Below the pieces are notes generated by a model, which saw nothing but the letters and a program-made list of their open reading frames with translations, had not been told where the DNA came from and did not search any database. Below, in pieces: positions 45,371 to 57,187 of a DNA stretch of 64,000 nt (positions within the stretch are counted from its first letter, which is position 1; the number at the start of each line of letters is the position of its first letter). The DNA lies in NCBI GenBank assembly GCA_023548195.1, contig JAJHZJ010000013.1:2985001-3049000 (forward strand), given 5' to 3'. The stretch comes from Bettongia penicillata ogilbyi (lineage: Eukaryota > Chordata > Mammalia > Diprotodontia > Potoroidae). The position numbers and the translations under genes were made by a program.

Positions 45371-46684
45371 CATTCACATAAATGGATTGCACTAAGAGGA
45401 GTTCCTACTAGAAGGAGGAGATAGGTAGGGTGGGATGAAACTTGAACTTCACTCTCATCTGAATTGTTTGAAGGGGGAAAAATATACATACACACAATTG
45501 GATACAGAAATGTATCTTATCTAACTCAGAAATAGGAAAGAAAGAGGTTAAGAGAAAAGGGAGGTATTTAATTTCCAATATTTAAGTTTATGGTATGTTT
45601 TTGTTTCTTTTCTCTGTTATACATTTGTGTTCTGGTGTTTGCATCTAAAATAAAATTTAAAAAAAATAGAGGCCAACTAGACAAAAAGACAAATTAATCT
45701 GGGCAAGTGGTTTTGAGAAAATTGAACCTGGATGAGTCCATAAAAGAGGGCACATTAACAATAAAAAAATGAAAGGAAAAAAAGAAAAGGGAGGGTAAGT
45801 GAAAGGAGGTGCTAGAATCAGTACAGGTTTTAAAAGACAGGGTATGGGAAAAAAGAGAAGGATAAGTATAAAAGAATGGAATAAATAGGCAATCTACATA
45901 TTGCCAAAAGGTAATACAGGCAGTGAATTAGTATCAGTGCTAAACATATATGCACCGAATGGCATAGTGTCTAAATTCTTAAAGCAAAAGTTAAAATGAG
46001 TTACCAGAAGAAAAAGACAGTAAAATTATAATAGTAGGAGTCATGGATTGGTTACCCCCTTTCCAACCTAAATAAATCAAACCAAAAAGTGAACAAGAAA
46101 CAACTTAAGGATCTGAATTTTTTTTTTTTAAAGTTAAATATGCTCTAACTTTGAAGGATATTGAATGGTAATGGAAAGGAGTGTACCTGTTTTTCGTCTT
46201 TGTAAGGCATATAAATTCACAAACACTGGTTTTGTATCAGGATATAACAAATACAGAAAAGCTGAAACATTAAATGTATCTTTTACTGATCATAATGCAT
46301 TAAAAATGATATTGAATAAAAGCCTTTGAAGGAATGATTAAAAATTAATGAAATTAAATAACTTAATCTCAAAGAACAGGTAAGTAAAAGCACTAATTAT
46401 AGAAGCAATTATTTCATTAAGGACAATGAAATAACATACAAACATTTGTGGGATACAGTCAAACAACTAGGAGCAATTTATATCTTTGAGGTCTTTCATT
46501 AGTTAGGGTGAGAAAGAAAAGAACAAATTGGACTTTCAACCCAAAACCTAGAAAACCAACAAATAAAGCCCCAGTTAAACACCAGGGTGGAAATCCTAAA
46601 TCAGAGAAAGCTTAACAAAACTGAAAGTTTTAAAAAATTGAACTAATGAAAAATAGGAGCTGCATTTTTTTGGTTTTGAGGGAT

Positions 46685-46880
46685 AAAACCAACGCCTTAT
46701 TCTCTCTTTTAAGCCTCACAACAGTCCTGGGAGATAGGTACTATGTATTCCTATTTTATACATGAGGAAACTGAGGCAAACAGATTAAATGACTTGCCCT
46801 GAATCTCGCAGGTAGTAAATGTCTGAGACTAGATTTTAGCTCAGGTCGGCCTAATTCCCAGTGATCTATTCACTCCGTAT
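46685..46880 (-). repeat. MIR / CORE-SINE inside L1 ORF2
   Basis: Reverse copy: 'catgaggaaactgaggcaaa', 'atgacttgccctgaatctcg', 'ggtagtaaatgtctgagact', 'cccagtgatctattcac'. Confidence 0.82.
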
Positions 46881-47636
46881 TTGCCCTAAAAAAGTTATTA
46901 TTGGGATTATTAAAAAAAAAAATGCCAATAAAACTAATAGTCTAACTGAAGTGGATGAATGTTTGCAAAAATATAAATTGCCCAAGATTAACAGAATAGT
47001 AAACAGAATATTTAAATAGTTCTACCATAGGAAAAAAATGGAAAAGCTATAAATGAAATTGAAAAACAAAAAACCTCAAGTTCAGATAGATTAGTGAGTG
47101 AATTCTACCAAACTTTTAAAGAATAATTCCAATACTACATAAATTCCTTGAAAAAAAAAAAGTAAAGGGATCCTGCTAAATTTAAATTTTTTCTGTGATA
47201 CAAATATATTCTTTATACTTTTAACCAAGGAGTGTCAAAGCAGAAAGAGAAAAATTTCTCTATTGACTATTGATTATTGAAACACATGATTATTGTGACA
47301 AATTTTTTAAATAAAGTACTTGTAAAGAAACTATAGTAATATATTATGAATATGAATCCTGGTTGGATTTTTACCATTAATGCAAAGCTGGTTTAGTATT
47401 AGGAAAACTATAAGCATAATTGACAGTTTTAATAACAAATTATATGTGTATTTAAAAAGTAGTTGAAAAAGTTGTTAACAAAATATAACACCCATTCCTA
47501 CTTTAAAAAGTCACAAGAAAGCACTGGAATAAGCAAAGTATTCCCTAAAATAAGTAGAAATTTTCTAAAACTAAGAATGAACATTATCTGTAGTGAGTAT
47601 CAGCTAGAAGATTTTCCAGTCAGATTTAGGGTAAAG

Positions 47637-47650
47637 CAAGAGTTTTCTTT
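47637..47650. repeat. Target-site duplication of half-L1 copy C, left
   Basis: CAAGAGTTTTCTTT, lying in L1 ORF2; repeated at 50446-50459 with one difference. Confidence 0.85.
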
Positions 47651-48502
47651 TCTTTTTTTTTTAATATAAATTTATTTATTTAACTTTTTACATTCATTTT
47701 CACAAATGGGTTGCGTTTTGGGTTCCACATTTTCTCCCCTTTTCTCCCCTCCCCCCACCCCAATACACCGAGCATTCTAATTTTCCCTGTCACCAATCTG
47801 CCCTCTCTTCTATCATCTTTCCCTTCTCTTTTCCCCATCTTCTCTTTTGTCCTGTAGGGCCAGATGACTTTCTATTCCCCATTAACTGTATTTCTTATTT
47901 CCTAGTAGCAAGAACAATACTGAACAGTTGTTCCTAAAACTTTGAGTTCCAAATTCTCCCCATCCCTCCCTCCCCACTCGTTCCCTTTGGGAAGGCAGGC
48001 AATTCAATATAGGCCATATCTGTGTAGTTTTGCAAATGACATTGATTACAGTCGTGTTGTGTAAGACTAACTGTATTTCCTTCCATCCTATCCTGCCCCC
48101 CTTTGTTTCTGTCTTTTAATCCTGTCCCTCCCCAAGAGTGTTGACTTCAAATTGGTCCCTTCTCCCATTGCCCTCCCTTCCATCATCCCTCCCTCCCTGC
48201 TTATCTCCTTCTCCCCCACTTTCTTGTACTGTAAGATTGGTTTTCATACCAAAATTGAGTGTGCATTTTACTCCTTCCTTTAGTCAAATGTGATGAAGGT
48301 AAACTTCATGTTTTTTTTCTCAGCTCTCCTCTTTTTCCCTCCACTAAAAAGTCTCCTGCTTGCCTCTTGAATGAGATATAATTTGCCCCATTCCATTTCA
48401 CCCTCTCTCCTCCCACTACATTTCTCTCTCACCATTTACCTTAATTTCTTTTAAGATATGGTCCCATCCTATTCAATTCATTCTGTGATCTCTGTCTCTG
48501 TG

Positions 48503-48555
48503 CGTGCATGTGTGTATGTATGTGTGTGTATGTGTGTGTGTGTGTGTGTGTGTGA
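48503..48555. repeat. (TG)n block in half-L1 3' region
   Basis: TG/TATG repeats at the same place in the element as in copies A and B. Confidence 0.9.
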
Positions 48556-48688
48556 TCCCACCAACTACCCAGATACTGAAAAGTTTTAAGAGTTACAAAT
48601 ATTATCTTTCCATGTAGGAATGTAAACAGTTTACCTTTGGTAAGTCCCTTATGACTTCTCTTTGCTGTTTACTTTTTCATGCTTCTTC

Positions 48689-49799
48689 TCATTCTTGTGT
48701 TTGAAAGTCAGATTTTCTTTTCAGCTCTGGTCTTTTCATCAAGAATGCTTGAAAGTCCTCTGTTTCATTTGGAAGACCATATTTTCCCCTGAAGTATTAT
48801 ACTCAGTTTGGCTGGATAGATGATTCTTGGTTTGAGTCCTAGTTCCTTTGACTCCTGGAATATCCTATTCCATGCCCTTCGATCCCTTAATGTAGAAGCT
48901 GCTAGATCTTGTGTTATCCTGATTGTATTTCCACAATACTGGAATTGTTTCTTTTTAACTGCTTGCAATATTTTCTCCTTGACCTGGGAATTCTGGAATT
49001 TGGTCACAATGTTCCTAGGAGTTTCTCTTTTTGGATCTCTTTCAGGCGGTGATCGATGGATTCCTTCAATACTTATTTTGCCCTCTGGTTCTAGAATGTC
49101 AGGGCAGTTTTCCTTGATAATTTCATGAAAGATGATGTCTAGGCTCTTTTTTTGATCATGGCTTTCAGGTAGTCCCATAATTTTTAAATTGCCTCTCCAG
49201 GATCTATATTTCCAGGTCAGTTGTTTTTCCAAAGAGATTACACATTCTCTTCCATTTTTTTTCATGCTTTTGGTTTTGTTTTGTGATTTCTTGGTTTCTC
49301 AGAAAGTCATTAGACTCCATCTGTTCCATTCTAATTTTGAGAGAACTATTATCATCAGTGAGCTTTTGAACCTCTTTTTCCGTTTGGCTAATTCTGCTTT
49401 TGAAAGCATTCTTCTCCTCATTGGCTTTTTGAACCTCTTTTGCCGATTGAGTGAACCTATTTTTCAAGGTGTTATTTTCTTCAACATTTTTTTGGGTCTC
49501 CTTTAGCAAGGTATTGACCTGCAAGGTATTTCATGCTTTTCTTGCATCTCTCTCATTTCTCTTCTCAGTTTTTTCTCCACCTGTCTAACTTGATTTTCCA
49601 AATCCTTTTTGAGCTCTTCCATGGCCTGAGCCCACAGGACATCCACCTCGGATGTCCCGGATAGAGAGGCCCCGACCTCCACATCTTTCCCTGATGGCAA
49701 GCATTGTACTTCCTCAGCAGAAGTGAAAGGAGGAAGGAACATCTGTTCCCCATCGAAGTAGCTCTCTATAGTCTTATTTTTCTTCCCTTTTCTGGGCAT
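48689..49799 (-). pseudogene. Half-L1 ORF1, broken (copy C)
   Basis: Starts MPRKGKKNKTIESYF at 49799. The open frame breaks near 49510 (N-terminal part 49503-49799, coiled-coil part 49204-49524) and again near 49260 (RNA-binding part 48765-49265, with NLKIMGLPESHDQKKSLDI and IEGIHRSPPERDPKRE). Relative to copy B the N-terminal acidic region differs (SYFDGEQMFLPPF), so it may be a different subfamily. It cannot give a full protein. Confidence 0.9.
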
Positions 49800-49954
49800 T
49801 TTCCCAGCCAGTTACTTGACTTCTGAGATTTCCTCTCCACCCCTGCCTAGATCTGCCCAGCTAGTGCTTGGGGTCTGAGATTCAAATGCTGCTCCCCAGC
49901 CTCGGGGCTTTCAGGGGTGGAGCGGCTGCTATTCAATGTGAGCTTAAGTTCTGG

Positions 49955-50030
49955 TGCTGGGGTGGGTACAGGGCTGCCTCCCAGGCTCAGTTCCCTCAGG
50001 GGGTTTATGTAGAGACCTTCGACAATGGAG
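49955..50030 (-). repeat. Single 5' UTR monomer (copy C)
   Basis: One unit equivalent to the 71-72 bp monomers of copies A and B: 'cagggctgcctcccaggctc', 'agttccctcagggggtttat', then 'gtagagaccttcgacaatgg'. Confidence 0.8.
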
Positions 50031-50445
50031 CTTCTTCCTTCTCCGGGAGCCCCTGGCCTCCGCTGCTTCCCAAGGAAGCCTGAGTCCCGGAGACACCTCC
50101 TCCTCTCTTGGCTAGCCCAGAAGTCTCTCTCACTGACCTGTAGTACCTGTGGGCAGAGGGACCTTCACGGCTGCTGGAGGTTCTGTCCCTGAAGCCTGCT
50201 TGGATCTGCTCCTCTGGGGCCGCGTGGCCAGGGTAGCGCAGGGGTGGGCTCCGCTGTCCGGAGTGCGACGGACCCCGGGGGACGGCTTTCCAGGGCTCTC
50301 TGGAGCGGAAATCTCTTCCACTGTTTCTGCACGGCTTGCACTGATCCAGAATTTGTGGGGAGTTCTTTTTTCAGGAAGTTTATGGGCTGTGGGTTTGGAG
50401 CTAGCATACATGAGTCTTTCTACTCCGCCATCTTGGCTCCTCCCC

Positions 50446-50459
50446 CAAGAATTTTCTTT
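50446..50459. repeat. Target-site duplication of half-L1 copy C, right
   Basis: CAAGAATTTTCTTT, one mismatch from 47637-47650. The interrupted L1 ORF2 resumes here. Confidence 0.85.
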
Positions 50460-52280
50460 ATCATCATTCCTATTCAATATCATACTAGAAATGCAAGCTT
50501 TAGCAACAATAGAAAGAGAAAAATAAATTGAAGGAAAACCCATAGGCAAAGAATATACAAAAGAAATCATTTTGCAGTTGATATGGTGGTTTACTTAGAG
50601 AATTCTAGTGGCAACTGAAAGTGCATGGAAAGAGTAACAATTTCAGTGAAATTGCAAGATACAAAATAAACCCATACAAACATTAACATTTCTGTATATT
50701 AATACCAAATTTTAGCAGAAAGATATAAGGAGAAATTTCAAATAACTACAGACAGCATAAAATAGTTGAGATTCTTCCTACCAAAATGCACTCAATAATT
50801 ATGTGAACATAATTGCAAAACATTCATCTCAAAAATACAGATTTAAATAATTATAGAAATACTAATTTCTCCTTTGTTGGACAAGCCAGTAGAATGGAAA
50901 TGTCAATACCACCTGAATTGATATACTTATTCAATATCATATCAGCCAAACTACCTAGGAATTACTATATAGAGCTAGAAAAAAATAATAAAATTCATTT
51001 GGAGAAATAAAAGGTTAAAAATGTCAGGGAATTGATGCAAAAAAAATGTGATGAAAGGGAACCTCACAGTACTAGATCTTAAACCATCCTGCAAAGCTAT
51101 AATTGTCAAAACAATTTGGTACTAGGTAAGATACAGAAAAGTTAATTGGTAGAAATGTATGGGTACCTAATATATAGAAGTAGATGAGCACAGTAATCTA
51201 GTATTTGATAAATCTAAAGATCTTGAGTATTGACCTGAGAACTCTCTAGTCAACAAAAACTTTTGGAAAAATGGGGAAGTAGACTGGTAGAAACTAGATA
51301 TAGAACAACATCTCACATCATATACCAAAGTAATTTCCAGATATTACATGATTTAGACAAAAAGGATAATGACAAGCAAGTTAGTGAAACATGGAAAATA
51401 TTACATGTCAAATCTGTGGCTAGTGAAAAAGTTCATGATGGAATATGGAGGGGAGGCAAAGTGGGCTATTTTTATCACATTAAGTTAAAAAGGTTTTGAA
51501 CCAAACCAGTGCAACTAAAATTTTAAGAAAAACAGGCAACTGGGAGGAAAATCTTTACAGAATGTTTCTCTGATAAATTTCTCATTTCTGAGGTACACAA
51601 GGAACAGAATCCAATTTAGAAGAAAAAGAGATATGCCCCATTTTATAAATCTTTAAAGGATCAGAATGGGCAGTTTTCAGTGAAAGAAATTCAGGCTATC
51701 AATAGCCATATTTTTAAAAAATTCTCTAAATCTCCAATAGATGTGTGCTACAAATTAAAACAAGTCTAAAGTTCATTTCACATCTGTCATATTGGCTAAG
51801 ATGAAAAAAGAAGAAAATGACAAATGCTAGAGTGTCTGGGAAAACAGGTATTTTAACACACTATTTCTTGGAGCGGTGAATTAGTCCAGTCATTTTGGAA
51901 AGCAATTTCAAACTATGCCTCAAAAAGTATTAAACTATGTACCTTTCGTCTCAGCAGTATTGCTACTAGGTCTGTACTTTAAAGAGACTTTTTTTTTAAA
52001 TGAGGAATAGACTCTACAAAAATATTTAATATCTTTCTGTGGTGGCATTGAATTGGAAACTAAACATGTCCATCAATTGTGGAATGATTGAATAAGTTAC
52101 AGTATATGAATATGATTCATTATTGTTGTACTGTAAGAAATGATAAAGTAGGTTTCAGAAAAACTTGAATGAACTGATGCAAAGTGAAGTAAACAGAACC
52201 AGATGAACAATTTATACAATAATAGCAATATTGCAACAGTAATCTGCTTTAATAATTTAGTAACCCTGGTCAACACAATA

Positions 52281-52482
52281 ATCAGTTACATTTCTTTCTC
52301 TTTTTTGTTTTGAGGGGAGAAGACAAGGCAATTGAGGTTAAGTGACTTGCCCCAAGGTCACCCAGCTAGTGTCAAGTGTCTGAAGCTAGATTTGAACTCA
52401 GGTCCTCCTGACTCCAGGGCCGTTGTTCTCTTCACTGCGCTGCCTAAGTAACCCACTAACTGCCCTGATCGATTACATTTCT
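52281..52482 (-). repeat. CORE-SINE with target-site duplications
   Basis: Reverse SINE at about 52296-52467 ('ttaagtgacttgccccaagg', 'tttgaactcaggtcctcctg'), flanked by ATCAGTTACATTTCT (52281-52295) and ATCGATTACATTTCT (52468-52482). It is inserted in the 3' UTR of the old L1. Confidence 0.82.
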
Positions 52483-52744
52483 AAAGGACTTTTGTTGCAA
52501 TGTGCTATTCCCCTCCGCACCAGAGTGCAAATCTAAACATATTTTCTTCTCTTTTTTTGGGTGGGGGGGAGAGAGAGAGGAAAGAGAACGGTAATATTTG
52601 GCTAATATGGAAATTTCTTTTGAATGACCGTATTTTTATTAAATTTTATTTTTCTTCCCTTATGGGTGGGAGAAGGGGAGGGAGAAGTGAGAGAATTTAG
52701 AACTGAAAATAAAATTTGGTTCAAAATACGATAGCAAAGAGCTG

Positions 52745-54390
52745 GACTGTCTGAAAAACATGATTTAAAAAAACTTCTAGACAATGTATTTCAAGAAACC
52801 ATAATTAAAATCTGCACCTATTAGAATTAGAGGGTAAATAGAACATAGAAACAATCTATGGTCTGAAATAACCCCTAAAAGGAAAAGGCCCAAATCATGA
52901 GCTTGCCCTGTCAAAGAAAAAATACTGCAAACATTGAGAAAGAAATAATTTATCTACTAAACAACTGTAATCAACAAGCCTCACATGAGGCCTAACAATT
53001 TTTATTAAAAATGAGAGGGAGATCTGAAAATACAGTATTCTAAAAGGTTAGAAAAAGGAACTTACAACCAAGAATAACTTACCCTGCAAAACTGTGTATG
53101 ATCCTGTTGGGAGAAAAATGGATCTTTAATGAAATAGAGTATATAGATCAACATTTTTGATGAATGAAGTGGATATCAAAGTTTCAAACAGTCTAGAAGG
53201 GTTAAATTTATTTGGGTAATTGGAGGAAGGTGTGTAATGATGTAGTGTTAATATTCTAATAAAGGGAGAAGAAATCTGTCACTTCAGAACTTTAGTGGCA
53301 TCAAAGGTGAACTGAATTTACAAAACAGGACCTGAGGGTGCACTGGTTGTGTTCTGAGGGTTTGAAAAATGAAAAAGAGAAGGTAAAAGGAATAAAATAA
53401 TGTAGAAAGGAGGAAGAAATGGGTAAATTTTGCTGATGCTCATAATTGGGATGCATGAGAAGAGTATAAAAACATGGAGGGAGGGAGGGTTGGGGGAGTA
53501 GTCGTCAGAGGAATCTCATTCTTGTTTGAAATGGACTAAGGTGGATTACAGAGAGAGAGAAGGCGAAGAAAGCAAGCTCGCATGCAGTTTTGTATAGAAA
53601 TACATCAATCCCAATAAGGAAGCAAGTAAGGATGATGGATGGGGGTGGGGAGGAGAGGGTGAATGAAAGAAAAGTAAATTCTAGGAAGGGAAAAATCACA
53701 AGCAAAACAAATTTATTGATCCTAAAGAGAAGATTGCTTGGAAGTAAGGAAGAAAAAGTAAAGAATTAGAATTCAAGGGGGCTCCTTAGATCTCTTAGAG
53801 AATTCAAGAATGACTAAAACCTTCTGATCTATGAATATAATGGAAGATTAGTGCAATTAAAAATGACAGAAGAGGCAATTTCAGAGAATCCCGGGTCATA
53901 TAAATGATAGATTTAAATGAACATAATGGAAAAACTATACAAGGATAACAAGCTATGAAAGACTTAAAAACTGTGGTCTGTGAAGTGACCAACCATATCT
54001 CTGGAGAACCTATTGACACAAGGTGCATTTTGGAGATGTTTGTTATATGATTTATAGATTTGTTTTGCTTGACTTTGTTGGTTATAGGAGGTTTTTTTCT
54101 CCTTTTCCTTTCTGTTTCTTGGTTTTTAATGGGGGGGGGTGCTGAATTAGTAATATCACTGCCTTCAGAAAAAGCCATTATAATTTTTTTCATGCTCGGA
54201 GAAGAGGATAAAGGAAAGTTCAGAAGGAAGCTAAGCCAGGACAGTTTTGAAAATAATGTATAGATTTTATTATGTACTTTTAAAAAAGGAACAGGAATGA
54301 AAATGGGATTCATAGTTTCATGTAGAGTCATTTTTTTTGTGTGTTTTGGCTATATCTGGAAATTTTTTTTTGTTTAAGTTCAGGATAAAA
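52745..54390 (+). mobile_element. Older L1-like relic
   Basis: Sense, highly diverged. The ORF1 C-terminal part at 52745-53170 keeps 'ccaagaataacttaccctgc' and 'aatggatctttaatgaaata'. Later a 3'-UTR-like part (53830-54300) has 'agaacctattgacacaaggt'. No ORF2 of normal length lies between them, so it is either internally deleted or an old half-L1. Confidence 0.5.
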
Positions 54391-54394
54391 AAAT

Positions 54395-54612
54395 ATTTTA
54401 AAAATGAAATAGCTAACATTCATTAAACACTTCGTGTTTTACAAAAAGCTTTACTTGTTATTTGATCCTCAAAAAAACCCATTCTGTAGGTTGAGACTGG
54501 GTAAATGACCTGCTCACTATCACATAACTGAATGTCTGAGTAAGGATTTGAATCTGGATCTTCTTGACTCCAAGTCTAGTAATATGTCCTTTGTACTATC
54601 TAGCTGTCAAGC
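54395..54612 (-). repeat. MIR / CORE-SINE fragment
   Basis: Reverse: 'ggtaaatgacctgctcactatc'-like segment, 'gatttgaatctggatcttct' and 'ttgtactatctagctgtc'. It ends about 370 bp before the TDP1 exon. Confidence 0.7.
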
Positions 54613-54926
54613 CAAAGAATATACACTAGAATATAGACGCAAAGGTTAGGAGAAAAGTTTTGATGTAAAATAAATTTTTTGTCCTTTTTATTACCATTAA
54701 GAAATTCAGCAATTTCTTATTTTAATTCAGATGTCCTTCAAAGTACTTTAAATTTTGAAATTAAAAAGACTGTTTTAAGGAGCTGCAAAGTTACCCTAAT
54801 TAGTGATTAAATATTGAATATTCAGTCCTTGAGGATTATATCGTACAATAGAATTTTAATTGCTGCAGGAAATCTAATTCATGGGGTTTTCTTTTGAAGT
54901 TATTTTTTTTCAGCTGTGAGAGTTGA

Positions 54927-55250
<324 letters not shown>

Positions 55251-55359
55251 TAGTAAGTTTTCATTCATGCGTTGTCTCTTCATTCCTTTTAGAAATTTTG
55301 ATCCATCCTAATGCTTCCCAAAAACTTCTTCAAAATCATCTAGCACATCAGAAAAATCT

Positions 55360-56222
55360 GATGATGTATGTGGTATCCCACAGTTGTGGACCCTTACCTC
55401 TCTGCAAAGGATTGGGGAGGAGCTATCTTCTCCTATCTTTTCTTTGAGACTAAATTTGATTATGATGATTTTGATGGTTTTACATCATTAGAGTCATTGC
55501 GTGTGTTATTTTGCTGGTTCTCCCCACTTCATTTTGTACATATTCCTATAGATCTTTGCATGCTTCTCCATATTCATCATTTCTTTATTAAGCATATTTG
55601 AGGCCTGTTAGCCCCAAGACATGATACACCTTCTTAGACACCAAAGGTGGATGAGCAGCCCTGAAAAGGGCTCATCAGGTCATCACACCAGAGCTGCTGA
55701 TGAACACCTGATGAATTAGAGGGATGTCTACCCTAGGCTACCCTAGCAGAATGGGTAGTTGAGAACAGTTTGTTCCAGTGGCCATGAAGGTAGTTGAAGC
55801 AACTTAGAGCTTGATCAGACATTGAAGAAGCCTAGATCATCTACAGTACCCCAGGCCATCTTTAGTTGTCCTGACTTTTGTTTTGCCCCTTGACTTTGAT
55901 GACCTCTGCCTCACTTAAATCCAGTTCATATACAGGTCAAGACATCATTTGTGATGTCATTGGTTCTCATTGAAAACAAAGGGATGAACAAAACAATTAA
56001 ACAGGTCACTGTTTCCAATTCTTTGCTATCCACAAAAGTGATGCTATAAACATTTTGTGTCAGTGACCTTCTTGGATTGTATGACTAAGCAATGGAATCT
56101 GAGCGTAAGTGCACTTACATCAAAATGTAAGAAAATACATTTGAGTCACTTTCTTTATGTAATTCTGAATTGCTTTCCAGAAAGGATAACAATTGCAACT
56201 CCACTAACAGTGCCCTGATTTC
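55360..56222 (-). mobile_element. L1 3'-end fragment split by an RTE-tailed repeat
   Basis: Antisense L1 3' UTR in two parts, 55360-55610 ('gtgttattttgctggttctc') and 55996-56222 ('tttccaattctttgctatcc', 'gcaactccactaacagtgcc'). The parts continue one another in other L1 copies. Confidence 0.7.
55612..55995 (+). repeat. RTE-tailed repeat nested in L1
   Basis: Sense: 'aaaggtggatgagcagccct', 'gttccagtggccatgaaggt', 'ggccatctttagttgtcctg', 'tcaagacatcatttgtgatg', ending 'aaacaaagggatgaacaaaa'. The 5' part differs from the 872 and 41437 copies, so it is another subfamily. Confidence 0.75.
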
Positions 56223-57187
56223 TTCTTGGATTTTTTTCCTTTCCATTTCTGGCTGCGTCTTCTGCTTTTTGCAGCATTGGGTAAGGGTAGGCAAGTGCTT
56301 AGCACAGAGTGTATATAGCTTTTGACCACCCCATCCCTACCACTTTCTTTTCACATGGCTTGGCCAAATCAATATCTTCTGCTTCTTGCAAAAGGGTGCG
56401 GAACTTACAAGGGGTATGATGACAGAATAATCTTTGTGTTGGACCCAGTTATAAGCTGGTTGGTCTTTTTTTGCATCTGTGCCTAGATTGTAGAGTGGCA
56501 GGAAGGAGTAACCACATAGTGTTAATTTTTAAGTCATTTACCATGTTTGGATTCTTGCTTTTTTGGCCTGTGAATTCAGCAGTATGTTTTGTATGTCTGA
56601 TATCTTTGTTGGTTTTTTTAAGAGTTAGTATAGATTAGGGGAAAAATTTAGTCTTTTGCCCTGTTGGCCATTGGGAAGATAATGGTTTACATAAATGAAT
56701 AATAGGGAAGCATTGAAAGTTCTGAGCATTTTCACAAGTAGAGTACTGCGCAAGATCCATATTGATATTGATTAAGCTGGGTGCTTCCCTTAAACTATTA
56801 TAGTTGAATGCCAGGGAGCCTCAGAATTTGGTGTTGTAGTAATCTGCCTAAATGCATCATTAAGTCATATCAGCAATTGCTTTTGAGTGGTATGGAGAGA
56901 TGTCATTTTTTAGTAATCTTATATTTGAGTTAAGGAGTATAAACTCATGAACATTAAGTAACACTGCAAGATTTTCATAATAGTTCATGAAAATAGTAGA
57001 ACTTTGGAAGAAATATGTTGTTGCCTTGAATTACATTAGAGTAGCTCCAATTGAGAAACTTCTTATCCCAGCAATTCTTGGGACTGTTGGCTTGTACTAA
57101 GATCTGTCTAGTTTAGGCAGTTTTGCTGTGATATAACATTTGCATTCCATAAAAGTCCCCCTGTGCAAAATCATTCAGTGAAAACCA
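56223..57187. other. Unassigned intronic stretch
   Basis: About 960 bp following the TDP1 exon region without a recognised exon or repeat. Confidence 0.55.

Larger units (their letters stand above)
47651..50446 (-). mobile_element. Half-L1 (HAL1-like) retrotransposon, copy C, full-length 5' end
   Basis: Minus-strand element of 2.8 kb inserted in the reverse-transcriptase region of the L1 at 43681. From its 5' end: 'ggaggagccaagatggcgga' (reverse of 50422-50441), GC-rich 5' UTR with one monomer (49955-50030), broken ORF1, about 1 kb of 3' sequence with a TG block (48503-48555), T-rich tail. No ORF2. The 5' motif is the one shared by L1s, so this is the copy that defines the full 5' end of the family. 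Confidence 0.9.
45900..52090 (+). pseudogene. L1 ORF2 relic, split by insertions
   Basis: Endonuclease remains at 45915-46060 (frame with SELVSVLNIYAPN, SKFLKQKLK), then reverse transcriptase (47080-47640 and 50460-51010). Half-L1 copy C splits the conserved [11 protein letters not shown] region at 47650/50447. The catalytic FADD box reads FAVD at about 50570, losing one metal-binding Asp. The C-terminal part runs to about 52090. It is long dead. Confidence 0.8.
43681..52725 (+). mobile_element. Old full-length-type L1, interrupted by three insertions
   Basis: Sense L1 starting 'ggatggtggagtgagag' at its 5' end. Order: 5' UTR, ORF1 relic (44490-45370), ORF2 (45900-52090), 3' UTR ending 'actgaaaataaaatttggtt'. 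A MIR (46685-46880), half-L1 copy C (47651-50446) and a CORE-SINE (52296-52467) sit inside. Removing them leaves about 5.9 kb. It is more diverged than the L1 at 16916-23760. Confidence 0.82.

Noticed and set aside
53804..54331. 175-codon minus-strand frame
   Set aside because: Antisense over an old L1-like 3' region; no domain and no splice context.
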